The notes: generated by a model not told the origin, from the letters alone. A stretch of DNA of 64,000 nt from Eutrigla gurnardus (GCA_963514095.1 OY741275.1:5216389-5280388), one strand, 5' to 3'; shown: positions 1 to 13,323, numbered from the stretch's first letter. Program-made: numbers and translations.

Positions 1-414
1 GCACTGAGTGCAAGCAATATTGATGACAGTGTCGTAAATAAAAGTGCTGATGTCGTGGAAATATTGATGGGGAAACGGGTACCTCTAAGTAACCTCAGCA
101 CATCTTATGGAGGCGTCAGGAACGGGAGCATTTTCTTCACACAGAAATACATTAAGTTTACACTCAGTGCTCACTTTATGTTATCCGACATTCTGCTCCA
201 AAAACACACTGTTGTCTTCAGTAAATGCTCAGGATTTATAGACGGGAGGTTTGTGCTGTGATATTCTCTCCGATGCAACATTAACGCATCCAAAACCTTC
301 AGACTCACATGTGCTTTATAGATGTTAGCTTGCAACAAGTGTCTCCACGTGAGTCATTTATGCTGCTTTGGTGTTGACAGTTTGCCCGTATACTGACCTG
401 CATCTGAAGCAAAA

Positions 415-1075
415 AAATTCAAAAATTGAAAAGGTGAAGAAATTGCAAAGTGGTTTCAGGCCATGCTCAGACAGGCAAGCAATTGTCCTTGTGCCTGTTT
501 GACAGCCAAAATAACAAGTTGGCTACAGCCAAAAAGCAAGGAGGCGACAGCTCAAACCGAGATGTCATGGCCATGAAGCAAGATGGCAACGTCATGGCTT
601 TGGTGTTTAGGGTACAGTTTGATCTTATTCACGTTCATAAGCCTGCAGAGCATGGGGTTGTAAAGGTGCGTAAAGAACAATAAATGGAACAAAAATTAGA
701 AAACGACAAAGCTACTGCAAAGCATTTTCAGGGTTTCCCTGTCTTACTGATTGGTTGATGGTAAAAATAAAGATTGTGATGGCAAAAAGCAAAAGAAGGC
801 AGCCAAAAAACCCAAGATAGTGACGGCCACAAAGGAAACCTGGGAAAAAAATGGCTTTGGTTTTTATAACACAATTTGAACTTACGCCAGCCTATAGCCT
901 GCATCTGATGCATGGGGTTTAAAAGTGCTTAAACAACAAAAAAGGGAACATGGGTATTAAAGTTTCAAAAAAATGAGAAAGTGACAGTAATTGCAAAGCG
1001 TTTTCAGACCACACTCCAATAGGCTTTTAAGCAATTTCCTCGTCCTTGTGCTTGTTTGATGCCTTTTCCTGGAAT
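415..1075 (+). repeat. degenerate tandem repeat, about 275-bp period
   Basis: Three related units begin near 415, 690 and 960. Each starts with an A-rich stretch and attgcaaag(c/t)ggttttcag-like sequence. The first and third share gcaatt...cttgtgc(c)tgtttga. The second and third share the block atggctttggt...gcatggggtt...aacaa. Divergence is high. Confidence 0.45.
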
Positions 1076-3194
1076 GTCATTGAAACACAAGCACACAGAC
1101 ATCGAAGCCATTGTGTTCCATGAAAGAGAAGGAAAGGCTCCGATTAAAAGGTTGGAAACTTTGCTATTTCGGTGGCCTCAAAGGTCAGACATGACCACAA
1201 CAGACAAAAGGCACATTTTAATCTTTCTTGTCTACAAGGACAAAAAAAAAAACACCATTTGATTCATAGCAGTGTGTTTACATGGGAGGCAGCACTCTCA
1301 TTGACCACTGATGGCTTCTTTAAATGCTGCACAGCGCTGCCGTGATAGACGGGCTAATGAATGGACTACAAGGTGATTTCTCAACATCTCTCCTTCCAGC
1401 CTCGGGGCATCATTACTTCCAGTACTAATGTAGCTTCACTCCTCTCCATCCAAGAACTCAAACGTTCTGTACAGTGAACAGCTGAAATGTGTCATGGTGC
1501 GTTTCGGGACCTGCTGCTGCTGGTTTTTGTGGAGGAAAAAGCAGAAAAACCAACTGGTGTGTTTCTTGGTTTGGTTCATGAGCGCTGCTGTGAGATCAGC
1601 TCTGCATGTGGCCGTTGAAGCCAGGAATGCGTAGGATTGCAGTCTGGCTGCGCTCAGTTTTGCTCTGCATCCCAGTTGTGACATCAGTCAATCCGGAAAA
1701 TAGCTGCAAGCTTTGGGAGCATCACAGGAAGCCTTGGCAACAACCTTCATCCGCGCTCCCCTGCTTCATCGCAGGTAAAGCCGTCCCTGAGCCTGCGGGG
1801 CCGGCGGCGAAGGCGAACCGCCGTGTTTACCCCGAACACAACAAACAGGCTGGATGTTACAAGGCCTCTCGTCATGTTCATGCTCAGCCATTGTGACTGT
1901 TGTTGAGGGGGTCAGGAGGTTTACAGGTCTCGCTTCACAGGAACAGACTGAGCACATGAAGACCTTCGCCACTAAAATGAATTTAGATGGATGTACGCCG
2001 CCTGTAGTGTGTTTGTGCTTTTTGTACTTCTATCTTTGTGAGGATGAATTCAAGCCTTTTTGAAAAGTGAGGACATGGATGGAATTCTGTACGGCCTACT
2101 GGGTGCAGCCCCAAAGGGACCCAAAGGGCTCGACATTGAAATGTCGCTCACTCTGACAAATGTAATGAGCAGTGATTGTGTTACATCGTAGCAGCTACAG
2201 GACGGTGACAAATCATGGGACACACCTGTACAGAGGTTCACCAGAAGCTGCTCTTGAGCAGCGTATAAGTCTGATTATTGTTGAGCATGTCTGACAGATG
2301 AACAGTTACATTCTTCAAAAGAAATGTTCCATTCATAACCCTTACAGAATCAAGAAAGCCGTCTCTGACATAAAGTCAAGATACATCTTAACATCCTTGT
2401 TTATAATGCATTAAAGTAGTTAGAGATCAGATGTAGAAACATGTTCCCAGTATTTACAGCATGTTGAATCTCATCCTTTTCCTTCACTTTTCTAGAAGCA
2501 ATTTCCGTCAAATCTGTCTATTCAGTGAACCAAAGGAAAAACAATTTGATGTTTTCTTTTTTTCCCAGCAGAAGATTTAAGACCCAGTGGAGAGCTTTTG
2601 GGGGTCACTTGACTCTAAATTGAACCTGTGTGTTCTTTTTCTTCCCCTTCAGTGTTAATCACATATTTCTCACAAACACACCACACTTTGGTGACTGTTT
2701 GGTCAGGATCAAATCCGATGCTGTTCCTCTGCACCGCAGGATCAGGGACGGTGCACGAAACCGCCGACGCGGCCCGGACCCTCATTGACTTGTCACACCG
2801 ATCATGTTGTGCCAGCAGGGTCACGTAGGCAAAACTCTGTGTGTGCAAGACGACCACAGAGAGGCCATCATCTCTGCCTTTTGTGTTTATTTCATTTTCC
2901 CTTTGGCATTGAGACAGAAGATCATGATTCAGTCAATTCACAGACTATTATGTTGATGGATGTGTGTGTGTCAGACTTTTTAAAAGCCTCGAGAGGAAAC
3001 CAAGAATAAACCAAGGTCATTACAGCAGAGACAGGGAGTGACAATAAAACTGTCCTGATCAGGTGGTTTTTAATCCACTTCCTTTTAATGTTGCGTAATT
3101 CTGCCAGTAACACAGATGCAAACTTGTCTACATGACAAGAAATGATCTGGAATCAGAGATTATTGGAATAGTTTCTCCATTTTTGCTTGAAAGA

Positions 3195-3285
3195 TTATGA
3201 AATGATACTGATTCATTAACGATCAAAAGAGATTTCCATTAGTTAATCTGTTGATCGGCTAATCAGTTAATCGTCACATCTCTAC
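3195..3285. mobile_element. DNA-transposon end fragment (hAT-like)
   Basis: The stretch gttaatctgttgatcggcta followed by atcagttaatcgtcacatct resembles the terminal region of fish hAT-type elements that end in repeated ttaatcgattaatcg motifs. No transposase or partner end was found. Confidence 0.3.
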
Positions 3286-6200
3286 AAATATCCGTCCAGA
3301 TCTCCAGTACAGCCAAACTGCACTCTCAAGTACGCTTTCTGGGAACCATATTTCTATGAACCAAACTCACTGTTTGATGGACATAGTTAACAAACAAAAC
3401 AAAAACAATGCGACAAAACTACATCGTTATACAACAAAACTAATTGGTGAGGCCTAAAAACAAGTTTTAAAAAACATCTTTGGATTACAATTACTATGAA
3501 ATTGAAAGAAAGCAAATATGCAGCAGAAGTATTGGTTCTAGCAGCAGTCTCCTGGTGTTTTCAGACCCATCCACCACCCAGACCTCTGCAGGTTGGATGT
3601 GTGGGAACGTAATTAGTCCCTTGATGTTCCCCACAAATAAGCTGGTCTTTTTTCTCCACAGCGAACATCAACCAGCATCAGTTTGCTTGGTTGTGGTGGC
3701 ATTTTGACGCCAATTGAACTGAATTAAATGCATGTAAGTTGTTAAATTATGTGAGTAAATATTAAAATATTAATGTGTTAATGTGAAAAAATATGTGTAG
3801 TATGTGTGTGTTACAAACTAACTGCAGCAGCCTAATAGTTGAAGGTTGAATTGTGGATTACAGTTCATTGCTTTATTAAGTGCATGTGTGAAATTAATGT
3901 AATCCATATTCTGCAAACATGGTGGGGATGATATTTCTTCGTCTCCTCACAGTCCATTAGTTCCTCCCTCAGAGACGTGGCTTAATCATCACGTGATCCT
4001 TCTTTTTCCACTCATCGTCTGGCACTGTCGGGTCGCCTGGATCCAGAGCAAAAAGACATTTACACACTTGGAGAGTGAACTGATGGAAAGTTAATTGAGT
4101 GAACTGTTCCCTTGTAGCCTTTTTGGTGCTATGGTCCCAATGAGCATTTAAACGGAAACATCAGTCGGCAGTCTGCCCTCCAACAAAAAGCCCCTTGGAA
4201 GGGCAGAGGAAACAAACGACGTTTCAAGGGGCGAAACAGCTGCATGTGATGCCAGAGGAGCCCACAGGAGCCTGCAGAGGCCCAGACTCCTTTTCAAAAG
4301 CACGTGGATGTTAGCCGAGCATGGCGTCAGTAGGGGAGGTGAGCTGTGATTTAAATAGGCAGCCTGCCGGATCAAAGCCCGTCACGCTGCTCTTCTGGCT
4401 ACAGCCTTTCCGCTTGTATGGTTATCATAATTGCTCTTGCTCAGAGGACATGCTGCTTCCGTCAGGGCCACGTCCTCCTGCATTAGAGCCGAGGAGCCTC
4501 AGCCAAGCAGAACCTGGCTCTGCAGGTGGATGCTTTCCCCACATTTCTCTGCTCAGAGCATCTCAGGAAGTTTGACATGGCTGGTTTTAGGAATAATAAG
4601 AGTCCTTCATCAGCTTCACTCGTCCCTGACCTTCTAACATGTTTTCATTGACCTTTCACAACACATTTTACTTTTTCTTCTTCAAATTAAACTCCACAAA
4701 CTATCCAGTGAATACTGTTGGTTCGCAGAGAACAGAGGTGGCGCTGACTTTGGATAACTTTTGGGAGAAAAACAAAACTAAAAACGTTGACGATCAGTAT
4801 GACCTTAATGGAGCATTACTTGTTTTGTGTGATGATGATGATCAAAATACTAAAGCTCCCCTTGGAGGTCATGAAGTCTTGGTGATCTTGGTGACTGTAT
4901 GTCGCCTTGTGATGTCACAGTTCTTTAAGGATGGGACCACAGCCCGGATCACAAGTCCCGCCCCTTCCTGTGTCCATCATGGTGCAACTTTATTGCAGAA
5001 AAATATGTAAAGGAAACGTATTAATTCCATAGGGATTGTAGCATGAATTGCACATATGATGTTTTTTTAATTGAAAAGTCTCCATTTGTTGAGGTTTGTA
5101 GAATTATTTAGTTTAGTGTGAAAGCTCTCAGTGAACTTCATCTCTGGTCTCAGACAACATACCACCGTCACCACACACACAAGCGTTAGTTTCTACTCAT
5201 GCACAATGAATGTTTTCACCTGTTGACTCGTTCTTGGAACTTATTAACATGGAATATATAAATAGGAGCCCTACTTAAAATAATACAAACCCTATTTTCA
5301 CAGCTTAATCTAGGGGATTTTCTATCATTCAAAATAAAAGAAATATGTATACATAGGATAACAAAAACTCCCTTTTCATTTTGACTGATTTTGAAAATGT
5401 CTTATTTCCACCAAAGGTAATTCAAAATAGGAAAAAACTGACATGGTGACTTGAAAGTGAAAACACATCCACAGACATCTGTGTTTTATGGATGCTGACA
5501 TCTATAAATTATCACGTATCATCATATGTCTCTGTTGCTTCAAAAGCATTTAAAGGTTATATTTTGGTGTGAAACAGGTTCAGGTTGGCCTCCTTTCCCA
5601 GGACCATTATTTACACATCCCTGCACAACTGTTCACATTAAATATGGACACTTAAATAACATTAGAACATATTCTTGTATATTGTTTGTTTTACATATTC
5701 TATTGGAAATGTTCCTATTCCTCTTTAAAATTATCTTATATTATTGTACTGTTTTGAAACAATGTAATCTCCCATGCAGTTTACATTTCATCCATATTTG
5801 GTTTATCGTTAAAGAGCTTTTAACCAGCAAATGACCCGAATGTTTCATTATAACACTGGTAAAAGTGTTAACGACAAATGTTTATATACGTTAAAATGAG
5901 CCTTCACGCTTCTTCCTGCAGTGATTATGTGTGTCGTGTGCATGCACTCAGCTGATGTTTTCCCACAAAGCAACTTGCGGTTGATGTAATTTTACATTAT
6001 GTTGTTGACAATAACTGTCACAGCCCATAAACCTGCGACCGAACCTCTCACTATGCACTAAATCAGCCGGCTCTGTGTGTCTTCCTCACATGTCTCTTGG
6101 ATTTTCTTAATTCTGGAGGAACTTTTAAACCTTATATTTGTTGTGTTATCCCAGGAGCCACCAAATAGCTCCAATTCAACAGTGATGAATTGGTGAATAA

Positions 6201-6659
6201 GTGACCAGCTGTCAAACGCCGGTATCTTGGACTTTCTGCAGCCCATCGCTCCTAATCAGCAGCACCTAGCACTTTTTAATATGTTGAAGATAAAGTAGCA
6301 GGCAGTGTGATAGCAGTGCTGCTAAATGAGCCATTTGAAAGCACAGCTCATTTTTCATAATCTCGGAGAAGTCAATTAAGGGACTTGTGGAGGCCCAAGG
6401 AGACACTGACAAGAGACAGTTTGAGCCACAAGAGGAAAGCAAAACAAGCAGCGTCTCAGCGGAGACACAACGGGAACACGTCGGATGCAGCTTATAAAAG
6501 GAGACGGGGAATAAAAACGTCCGTTGCGGTGACAGTGACGCAGGTTTTCGTCAGCTCCTTTCATGGCATTGACAGCAAGTGTCAAAATGCCCAAATTGCT
6601 TGTCTTTAAAATAAAGGTGTGAGGCTTCATCATCTCCCCAGAGACCCCCGACAACTACG

Positions 6660-6755
6660 ATAAATAATGATAATGGTGAAATGTATTTATATAGCACTCT
6701 TTCAAAGACAAACAAAATCTCAAGGTGCTTCACAAACCAGGGTAGAAACCATTAA
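6660..6755 (-). mobile_element. LINE/SINE 3' end fragment (L2-like)
   Basis: The stretch atgtatttatatagcactct, then aaggtgcttcacaa, is the reverse complement of the common fish L2-type 3' end (a short stem, then tatataaat). Only about 100 bases remain. Confidence 0.4.
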
Positions 6756-7434
6756 GGTCAATTTACTGTCATTGTACAAGTAACACGACAAAATGTAGTT
6801 GCTAGTCTCAATTAAGCGCCATAAATAAACACAAAAACCTAACTATATTATACAGTGAAGGGTGGAGGATGAATTTAGGGGAAAGAAGCTGCTCTGAAGT
6901 CTGCCGGTAAGGTAGCTGATACTTCTGTGTCTCTTGCCAGGTGACAGCAGGGTGAACACGTTGTGGCTGGGTTTTAGTTCTGACCCAATTCAGGGTCCAT
7001 CCATCGGAGGACGCAGCATCCCGTGAGGACTGTGAGGGTCGGACAGAGCGGTCTCTAAAATGAGACCATGTGGTCGTTAACTGATCAAAATGGGGCCAGA
7101 GATCATATTTGATTATGAAGCTGGTCGCCAACGGTGCACAATGAATCGTGGGATACGTTGGGCAGTGAAGAATCCATGAGTTAATCCTAGGAATCAGGAA
7201 ACATGCATTTGAAGGAGTCTTTGAGATGGGACAGCCTTGTTGCAGCTGCTGTGATGCATTCGGTTTTCAAATGGAGCCTCAGAGGGATGCAGCTGCTGAA
7301 TTAGGACACATCTAATGTCTTTTAATATCCGTTGGGCTCTGCGCAAGCATCTCACAATATCACAATATCACTGACGCTCCAAGGGTCTGGTTGCATGGAA
7401 CTCAATGAGAAGATCCTACTTCTCACTTTATTTA

Positions 7435-7880
7435 TTATCTCATTAAACATTGTAAACATGAGTTTATGTCTCAATCTCTAGTTTCAAGTCTTCTTCATTC
7501 CAGCATGATGTTCATTTAGTACATTATGGTCCATTTAGAGTCCACCAGACCAGAAAGCAGGGGATGCTTTAGGGCGGGGCTACTTTGTGATTGACAGGTC
7601 AATACTCAGATGACTGTAACACTTAACAGCCGTAAAGTTGACCTTGAATTATAAATCTAACTCGCTTCACACCAGAATCCAGATGGATCCAGACCCAACA
7701 AGGTTGCTGCTCTGCTGTTTGTGTTCATCAGATCCACCCGTTCCTCCACAGTCCAAATATGGTCACTTCCTTCACTGTTGTGTAAAAATTCCAAGATGGT
7801 GACGACCCACAAACTGAATTAGAGACTTCAAAATCCACATCACAATGACTACATCCACTTCTTGTAAACAGTCTAGGGTT
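7435..7880 (-). repeat. dispersed element A, nearly full copy
   Basis: It shares long blocks, in reverse orientation, with 31932-32240 (gaagtggacgtagtcat to the aactttacagttaagtgt block) and with 23345-23555 (aaggtcaactttacagctaa to cataaactcatg). Together the three copies define one dispersed repeat of about 450 bp. I see no coding sequence or clear terminal inverted repeat. Confidence 0.6.
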
Positions 7881-8998
7881 TATTGCAATGCATCACAGAC
7901 AATACTTATTTTGGGTTCATCCAGCTGTAGTAAACCAGCCGACGTGTTTCTTGCTATCGACAGTGAATCCAGCTTGGTGAAACTCAGACAGGATGGTGTT
8001 TGGTTTACCGAAGCTTCTGTGACTTCACCACATTTACAAAACAGCAATAGTTGCTATTTTCAGCCAGTCGGTGTCTACATGGAGGTAGGCCCCGCCTCCT
8101 CTCTGGTGCATCCATCCTGAGTGACAGCAATAAACAGAAACGATCCTGGTAGGTGTTTAAAAATAGAAAAGCATGTCCTGCTCAAACATCCCTCTGTGTG
8201 AATAGAACACCTTCTCTGTTTGTTGTAATTTCAACATCAGATAAACGTGGATTGATTGAGATTTTCTGTGGCTTTAGACTCCCACTGCTTCTCTTTGTCT
8301 CGGACTCAGACTGAAAGATTAGCTTTGGTCCGCTGATTGGTTCATCCCTCCATTCTACAAGCGAACCATGTTTGGATATTTGTTTGTCTTTGCTTCTCTA
8401 CGGAAAGGATGGAGATTTTGTTTTGTTGCCTGGTTGATTTATGAGATCTTTTTTTGTTTGTTTACAACAGAATAACCCCACAAGCATTCCAAATTCATTC
8501 CAAAGTCTAATCAAAAACAATAGTTTTATATAAACACGTCTTGCGTGTTTGGCTGCCGAACATTTGTAGCAACTCAACAACCTTTCCTTGGGATATTTAT
8601 TGTACATCCAACGGTGCAAATACATAAACACACCCATGATAAAATGTACCAATTAATAACTCTTCACTCTTTTAGCAGGTTTTTAGAGATTATAAATGTG
8701 TTGGCTTCAGGGCACAGATGCAGGAAAATAAAGCACACTTCTTTTGTAACAAATGCACGTGACACAGCAGAAAATGTGTGGATTCATTTCACATCCTTGT
8801 AGGCCTGCATGCAATAAGTTGAGACACACCCGACCTAAAAGTCGCCAATTCATTTTCATATTCTTTTGTCCAAAAGCGACAAAAGTCCTGGCTCAGGTCA
8901 GGACTTCCTGCCAGCTTGGATGGCGCCAGTTCAAAGGATCATCAATGGGGATTTTTTCAGATGAGGTGAGATTAATCTGAGCAGCATTTTATAGTTCA

Positions 8999-9044
8999 GA
9001 CACACACACACACACACACGTGCACACACACACACACACACACA
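8999..9044. repeat. CA microsatellite
   Basis: The CA dinucleotide runs with one CGTG interruption near the middle. Confidence 0.95.
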
Positions 9045-10280
9045 GCCACTGATGCTAATTGGAACCAGACTCAAGTCTTCAACAGCGTGCACAGTTGCCC
9101 CGGAGACCTTCGTTTCTCGCCAGCAACAGAGCATGAGCTCATCTCCAGCTGGGAGTATACGTGCAGGGATTACAAATGGCCATGTCGCACCTATAGGTCA
9201 TGCATGTTCACACTGATTTGTATCTATAAAAGAGAAACAGGAAACTAAGCGTTTCCTAGAATGCAGGTGTCCTCTGAGAGCGTCCTGCACTGGGACGCTG
9301 TGCTGCCAAAATAACAGCGAATGAGTTCAGGCCCCAGCAGAGCCTGATGTAATGTGCTCCCTTAAAGGAACAGTCTGGTCCAGATGTAAGGCAAAACACC
9401 CACAAGTCAACGTGGGAACCTTCCATCCATCCATAATCAACTGACAGGCCTTTAATGACACAAAAGCTAAATGATCTAAAGGAACAGTTCACCACATTAG
9501 TGCTCGTAGCGGTAGTGCTACTCATCAGTCTAGATTATTTGTTGTCTCGTAAGGAGATGTCTGCCTTCACTCCAGTAGAATGAGACTCTCGAGGGGCTAA
9601 GACCCGCCCCTTCCTGTCTCGACCGTGGGGTAGTCCACAGAGACAAATAATGTTGTAGTCCTGTTTGAATTGTAGCATGGATTACACATTCAAACGATCA
9701 TTTTGCAAGTCAAGAAAGTCATTTTGTCGTACGTTACATTCGTGACGGAACGTAGTTAAGTTAGCTAGCTAGTTAGCAAGCTAAGCTAACAGATGTGTCG
9801 GTGACGTACGTTGTGAGAGACGTGAGATGTTTCACACTAAAATAAAGATACAACAACAATCCTACGACTTGAAAAATTATCTTTTAAATTGACAAAATCA
9901 TAAATGAAATTCATGGTACAATTAAACCTGGATCAAAACAATATTTATCTCTTTCTGTTGACTACCGTACATATTTTTCCGAAATAAGGTCCCATGGGGG
10001 ACACAGGAAGGGGCGGGATTAGCCTCTCTATTTGGCTTATTGAGCTGAAACGACATTTGAAAATCTCAGCAGCAGCGAGTCTTTCCAGAAGTCATCCCCC
10101 AGATACCCAAGATAATCACAGAGCTGGTAGTGAGCAGTTTCATGTATGAACGTGGATAAATGTATTATTTATTATTATGATTATTTCTAAATCATTACTC
10201 TTTATAACGTATTATTATTACTGAACATCCTCCATGTTTTACTGCATTCAGTACCTGCAACTGTTAGTTACAGACCCTTT

Positions 10281-11225
10281 GGGCCCTAGTTTCGTAGACC
10301 AGCGCAGGGCGGCGCAGGGTGGCGCAGCCGGCGCAATGCAAGTTTCGACCCGCGCAGCGTCAGTTTGGCAGTTTGGTGGATCGCCTGCGCCAAGATGGGT
10401 GTGGCGGCGCAGCAGGGGGAGGCGTCACAGATTCAGCTTGGCGTAGCAGAAGTTTCGTGGCAAAAAGCCTCGCCGAGACTGCGCTGAAAGCTCGCCAGCT
10501 CCGACCTGGTCTACTTTCGGCGCAAGGCGTAAATAAAGTCCATTCATTCAATGCGAATCACAGCTGGCGGATCGGAAGTTTGGCGGACCGGCGCGCAGTG
10601 CGCACACGTCACCGAGACCTCACAGGCAGGTTTCCACAGTTCCAGGCACATTTAAATGCAATAAATAATCACAACAAACACTATTTAATGCAACGTATTG
10701 AATCAACACGTGAATTTATATCTATATAGATTGTCCCGTCACATCTGACGTCAGATCAAAGGCGGATGGCACGCGTAACGGAAACTCAGCCTCTCGGACC
10801 AAAACATCTCCCTCTCTCTCTCCTGTTTTTTATAATATGGGCATTGTTATTATTATGATACGCACGCACAGCGCGTGATGAGCGTGGTGGGAGCGGCGGC
10901 GCTGCTTCTGTCATCGGGTTGTAAAAAGACGGAACTTGCACTGAACCTCCCCTAACGCATTAAAGGAGAGGAGAGGAGCTCATTTGATTGGTGAAGATCT
11001 GAATCGGCTGTATTAATCCCAGTCCACACCTCGTCTCCTCCTCGTCTCCCACTCACGCCTTCTTCTCCTCCCTCTTTCCCACTTGCGCCGGTGGGCGAGA
11101 CGGGAGGTGTGCCTGCGCGAGCCTGCGCGGTGCACGAAACTTACAAAGTCCAGGCGGACACATCCCGTCGGCGCGGCGCAGGTGCGCTGAAAGCTGACTG
11201 CGCCTGGTCTACGAAACTAGGGCCC
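10281..11225. mobile_element. CpG-rich TIR element, Harbinger-like, non-autonomous
   Basis: The ends are inverted copies: GGGCCCTAGTTTCGTAGACC at the left and GGTCTACGAAACTAGGGCCC at the right, continuing with related GCGCAG-rich subterminal sequence. Flanking trinucleotides are TTT and TAT, so a 3-bp duplication is possible but not exact. The GGGCCCT terminus fits PIF/Harbinger. The 945-bp interior has no transposase and is dense in CpG, with repeated gcgcag motifs. Confidence 0.7.
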
Positions 11226-11927
11226 TATGGTTCCATCTGAAGAGTTTATACAACATTGGACATACATGGATCTCCGACCGCGACACATGTATGGTATTTA
11301 TGACTTTTGCTTTCATTGTGAGTTGGAAAATGAACTCACTCAACTGGAATTCAGCAATTCATGGGTGCTAGAGCCAGAATCGACCTTATTTCTGGAGATA
11401 ATTTCCCTTCTTCCTTTGCTCCCTGTCTTTATGCTGTATAGATTAGGTGTACAGTTATATAAATATCTATTTTTCTTTTATAAAGAAGCATTTTATGGAA
11501 GTAATTTATTCCCTCATTCTGGGAAAGATGAACCGGTGCAGGCGGAGTTGTGCAGCAGAGCAATTCAGCCCCTGCTGCTTTGATCTCATTCTTTCGTCTC
11601 TGTCCACCAACTTTATGGAACAACACTATCAAATCAATCCCTCAATCAACGGCTAAAGAAAAACTGTGGCTGTGGTCTAATGAACGTGAGTCATGAACAA
11701 CAGGAGGCTGTGAGGTAGCTGTACACACACACGTCTTCTAAATGTCAGTGGCAAGAAATGTGATTGGTCAATTAAACTCTGGTCAGGAGGCATGTGGATG
11801 AAAACATGATATGAATGAATGCGTCAGAGTCAAATCATGCACATTTACCTACGTGCAGCCTTTAGATGCAGAATTCTAGCTTTATTTAAAATACCTGAGA
11901 CGTTTCTATTGCAGCTGCAAAGAGCAG

Positions 11928-11954
11928 GGCCCTCATTTATAAAACTGTGCGTAG
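11928..11954 (+). repeat. left terminal inverted repeat
   Basis: GGCCCTCATTTATAAAACTG followed by tgcgta pairs with the right end over about 27 bases, with one substitution near the tip, one at base 17 and a two-base indel. A second internal copy of gatttataaaactgtgcg lies near 12017. Confidence 0.75.
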
Positions 11955-12180
11955 GATCCGTACTAAAAGTGTACGTACGCCCAAAAGCCAAAGCTTGCGT
12001 GCGCCAAAAAAAAAATCTGATTTATAAAACTGTGCGCACGCAAGCTGTACGCAATGTTTCCTTTATAAATCACAGGATCACCTACAAGTGTGCGTACCTG
12101 AATCCCGCCCTGTACACGCCCACTTTTTACTATGTTAATGAGCCGGCATGCAATCGTTTCCGTGTGGTGAATCACGGCGA

Positions 12181-12855
12181 CAGGCCGGGAAAAACCGAAG
12201 AAACGTAACTTTTCAGAAACGGAGAAAGAGACACTTGTTGGGGAGGTGAGGCCCGGACAATAATTTAATTTAGTGGCCACAGCAGCGGGATCACGAAGAA
12301 AAAGACGCAGTGCGAGTGGCAACACATTGCTGCTGCAGTCAACGGCGTCAGTGGGACGGAGCGGACGGTGATCTGAAGGTAAATTACATCTCTCCGCTCC
12401 TAACATGGATTTAATGTATTGCTAGAGTATTTGAGGAAGTTTGATTTTGATGTGACTTTGACGGGGATTGTGTCTGAAAAGGAGGGAGACACAGACGCGA
12501 CTGAGACCAGAGGTATAAGGCTGAATAGATTTTAAACTTTTACATATAAAACAAAACGTTAAATGGTTTTTGTCCTTCCAGAGTCTGCAGCGTGTGGCGT
12601 AGAGGAGGGTGACGGTGAGGAGGGTGATGTGAGGAGGGTGACGGTGAGGAGGGTGACGGTGACGGGCCCTCGGCACAGCGTCCGGGTCCGGCGCAAAGCA
12701 GCAGCGCACCCCGGGCGCATGGCACATCAAGCGGTCGGGTGCTCACTGATGCCGTCCTGCAACTTCAGCGAGACACAATCACCGCCATCAACAACGTTGC
12801 AGATGAGCTACGGCAAACGCGCACTGTGATTAATAAAATAATACGTTTACAATGA
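12181..12855 (+). pseudogene. Myb/SANT-like accessory gene of Harbinger, decayed
   Basis: Three pieces of a Myb/SANT-like DNA-binding protein are visible in order. The first reads KPKKRNFSETEKETLVGEV. After a frameshift the second, from about 12268, reads FSGHSSGITKKKTQCEWQHIAAAVNGVSGTERTV. The third, from about 12741, reads VLTDAVLQLQRDTITAINNV and continues ADELRQTRTVINKIIRLQ to a stop at 12853-12855. This order (tryptophan-rich helical N-terminus, C-terminal leucine-rich coil) matches the accessory protein encoded next to Harbinger transposases and its domesticated relative NAIF1. A frameshift, in-frame stops and a GAGGGTGACGGT-type repeat expansion at 12600-12662 break the gene. A likely intron runs from about 12379 to 12580 (donor aaggtaaat, acceptor ccttccag). 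Confidence 0.65.
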
Positions 12856-12879
12856 ACATTGATTGTTGTCTTCCTTATA

Positions 12880-13074
12880 TTACAAACGCATAACATCCTC
12901 ACGGATTCTTGCGCCCTGTTGATACCCCTCCAGTCGGGCAGGGGGCCGAGGCTCGGGGTCATCGATAAATTTGCGCTCTCCACGCTCCACGACTGAGCGC
13001 GCACGAGCGTGCCACTCATTATAGCGCATTTCCTCTGCGCTCTGGTGGTTTAAAAACGAGGATAAGTGTAACAA
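12880..13074 (-). pseudogene. PIF/Harbinger transposase, C-terminal remnant
   Basis: The frame contains MRYNEWHARARSVVER, the conserved RYN-x-x-H-x-R-x-R-x-VVER motif just before the C-terminal part of HARBI1-type (DDE_Tnp_4) transposases. It then jumps directly to an acidic-proline C-terminal tail (GERKFIDDPEPRPPARLEGY, then QQGARIREDV) and a stop at 12882-12880. The residues normally between, with the last catalytic-domain helices and the VLHNIA-type motif, are deleted. It converges on the Myb-like frame, leaving only 24 bases between stops, the usual layout of animal Harbinger elements. No upstream part with the DDE residues is visible, so the element cannot move itself. Confidence 0.6.
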
Positions 13075-13323
13075 TTATACGATGGCTTAATTGGTGTATG
13101 TGCGTTGATGATATATGCACATAAATAAGGAGAATATTTAGTTATTCCCGCTGTGTTCTGCAGTGATCTAATGGAAGGTATTTATTGTATACTGTATTAC
13201 ATGCAGTTGGGCCGTCTCCTCCTCCTGCGGTATATTTGACTGTTATGAATGAACACAGTTTATGTTGTTTGCCCTTTTCAGACCTTTTATGAATTTATAA
13301 TGGTTGTGTATTGCACTGCTTGA

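Larger units (their letters stand above)
1..10280. other. intergenic region, no gene recognised
   Basis: Short open frames here have no recognisable domains, no consistent splice context and high stop density. The region holds a degenerate tandem repeat (415-1075), hAT-like and L2-like fragments, a dispersed element (7435-7880), a CA microsatellite (8999-9044) and a palindromic repeat with two inverted copies of a cccgccccttcctg-type motif (about 9600-10025). I see no exon of a neighbouring gene. Confidence 0.6.

Noticed and set aside
1..10280. Exons of a neighbouring gene such as sema5b, which adjoins slc49a4 in human
   Set aside because: I found no thrombospondin-repeat, sema or other recognisable domain residues in any frame. 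Synteny alone is not evidence.
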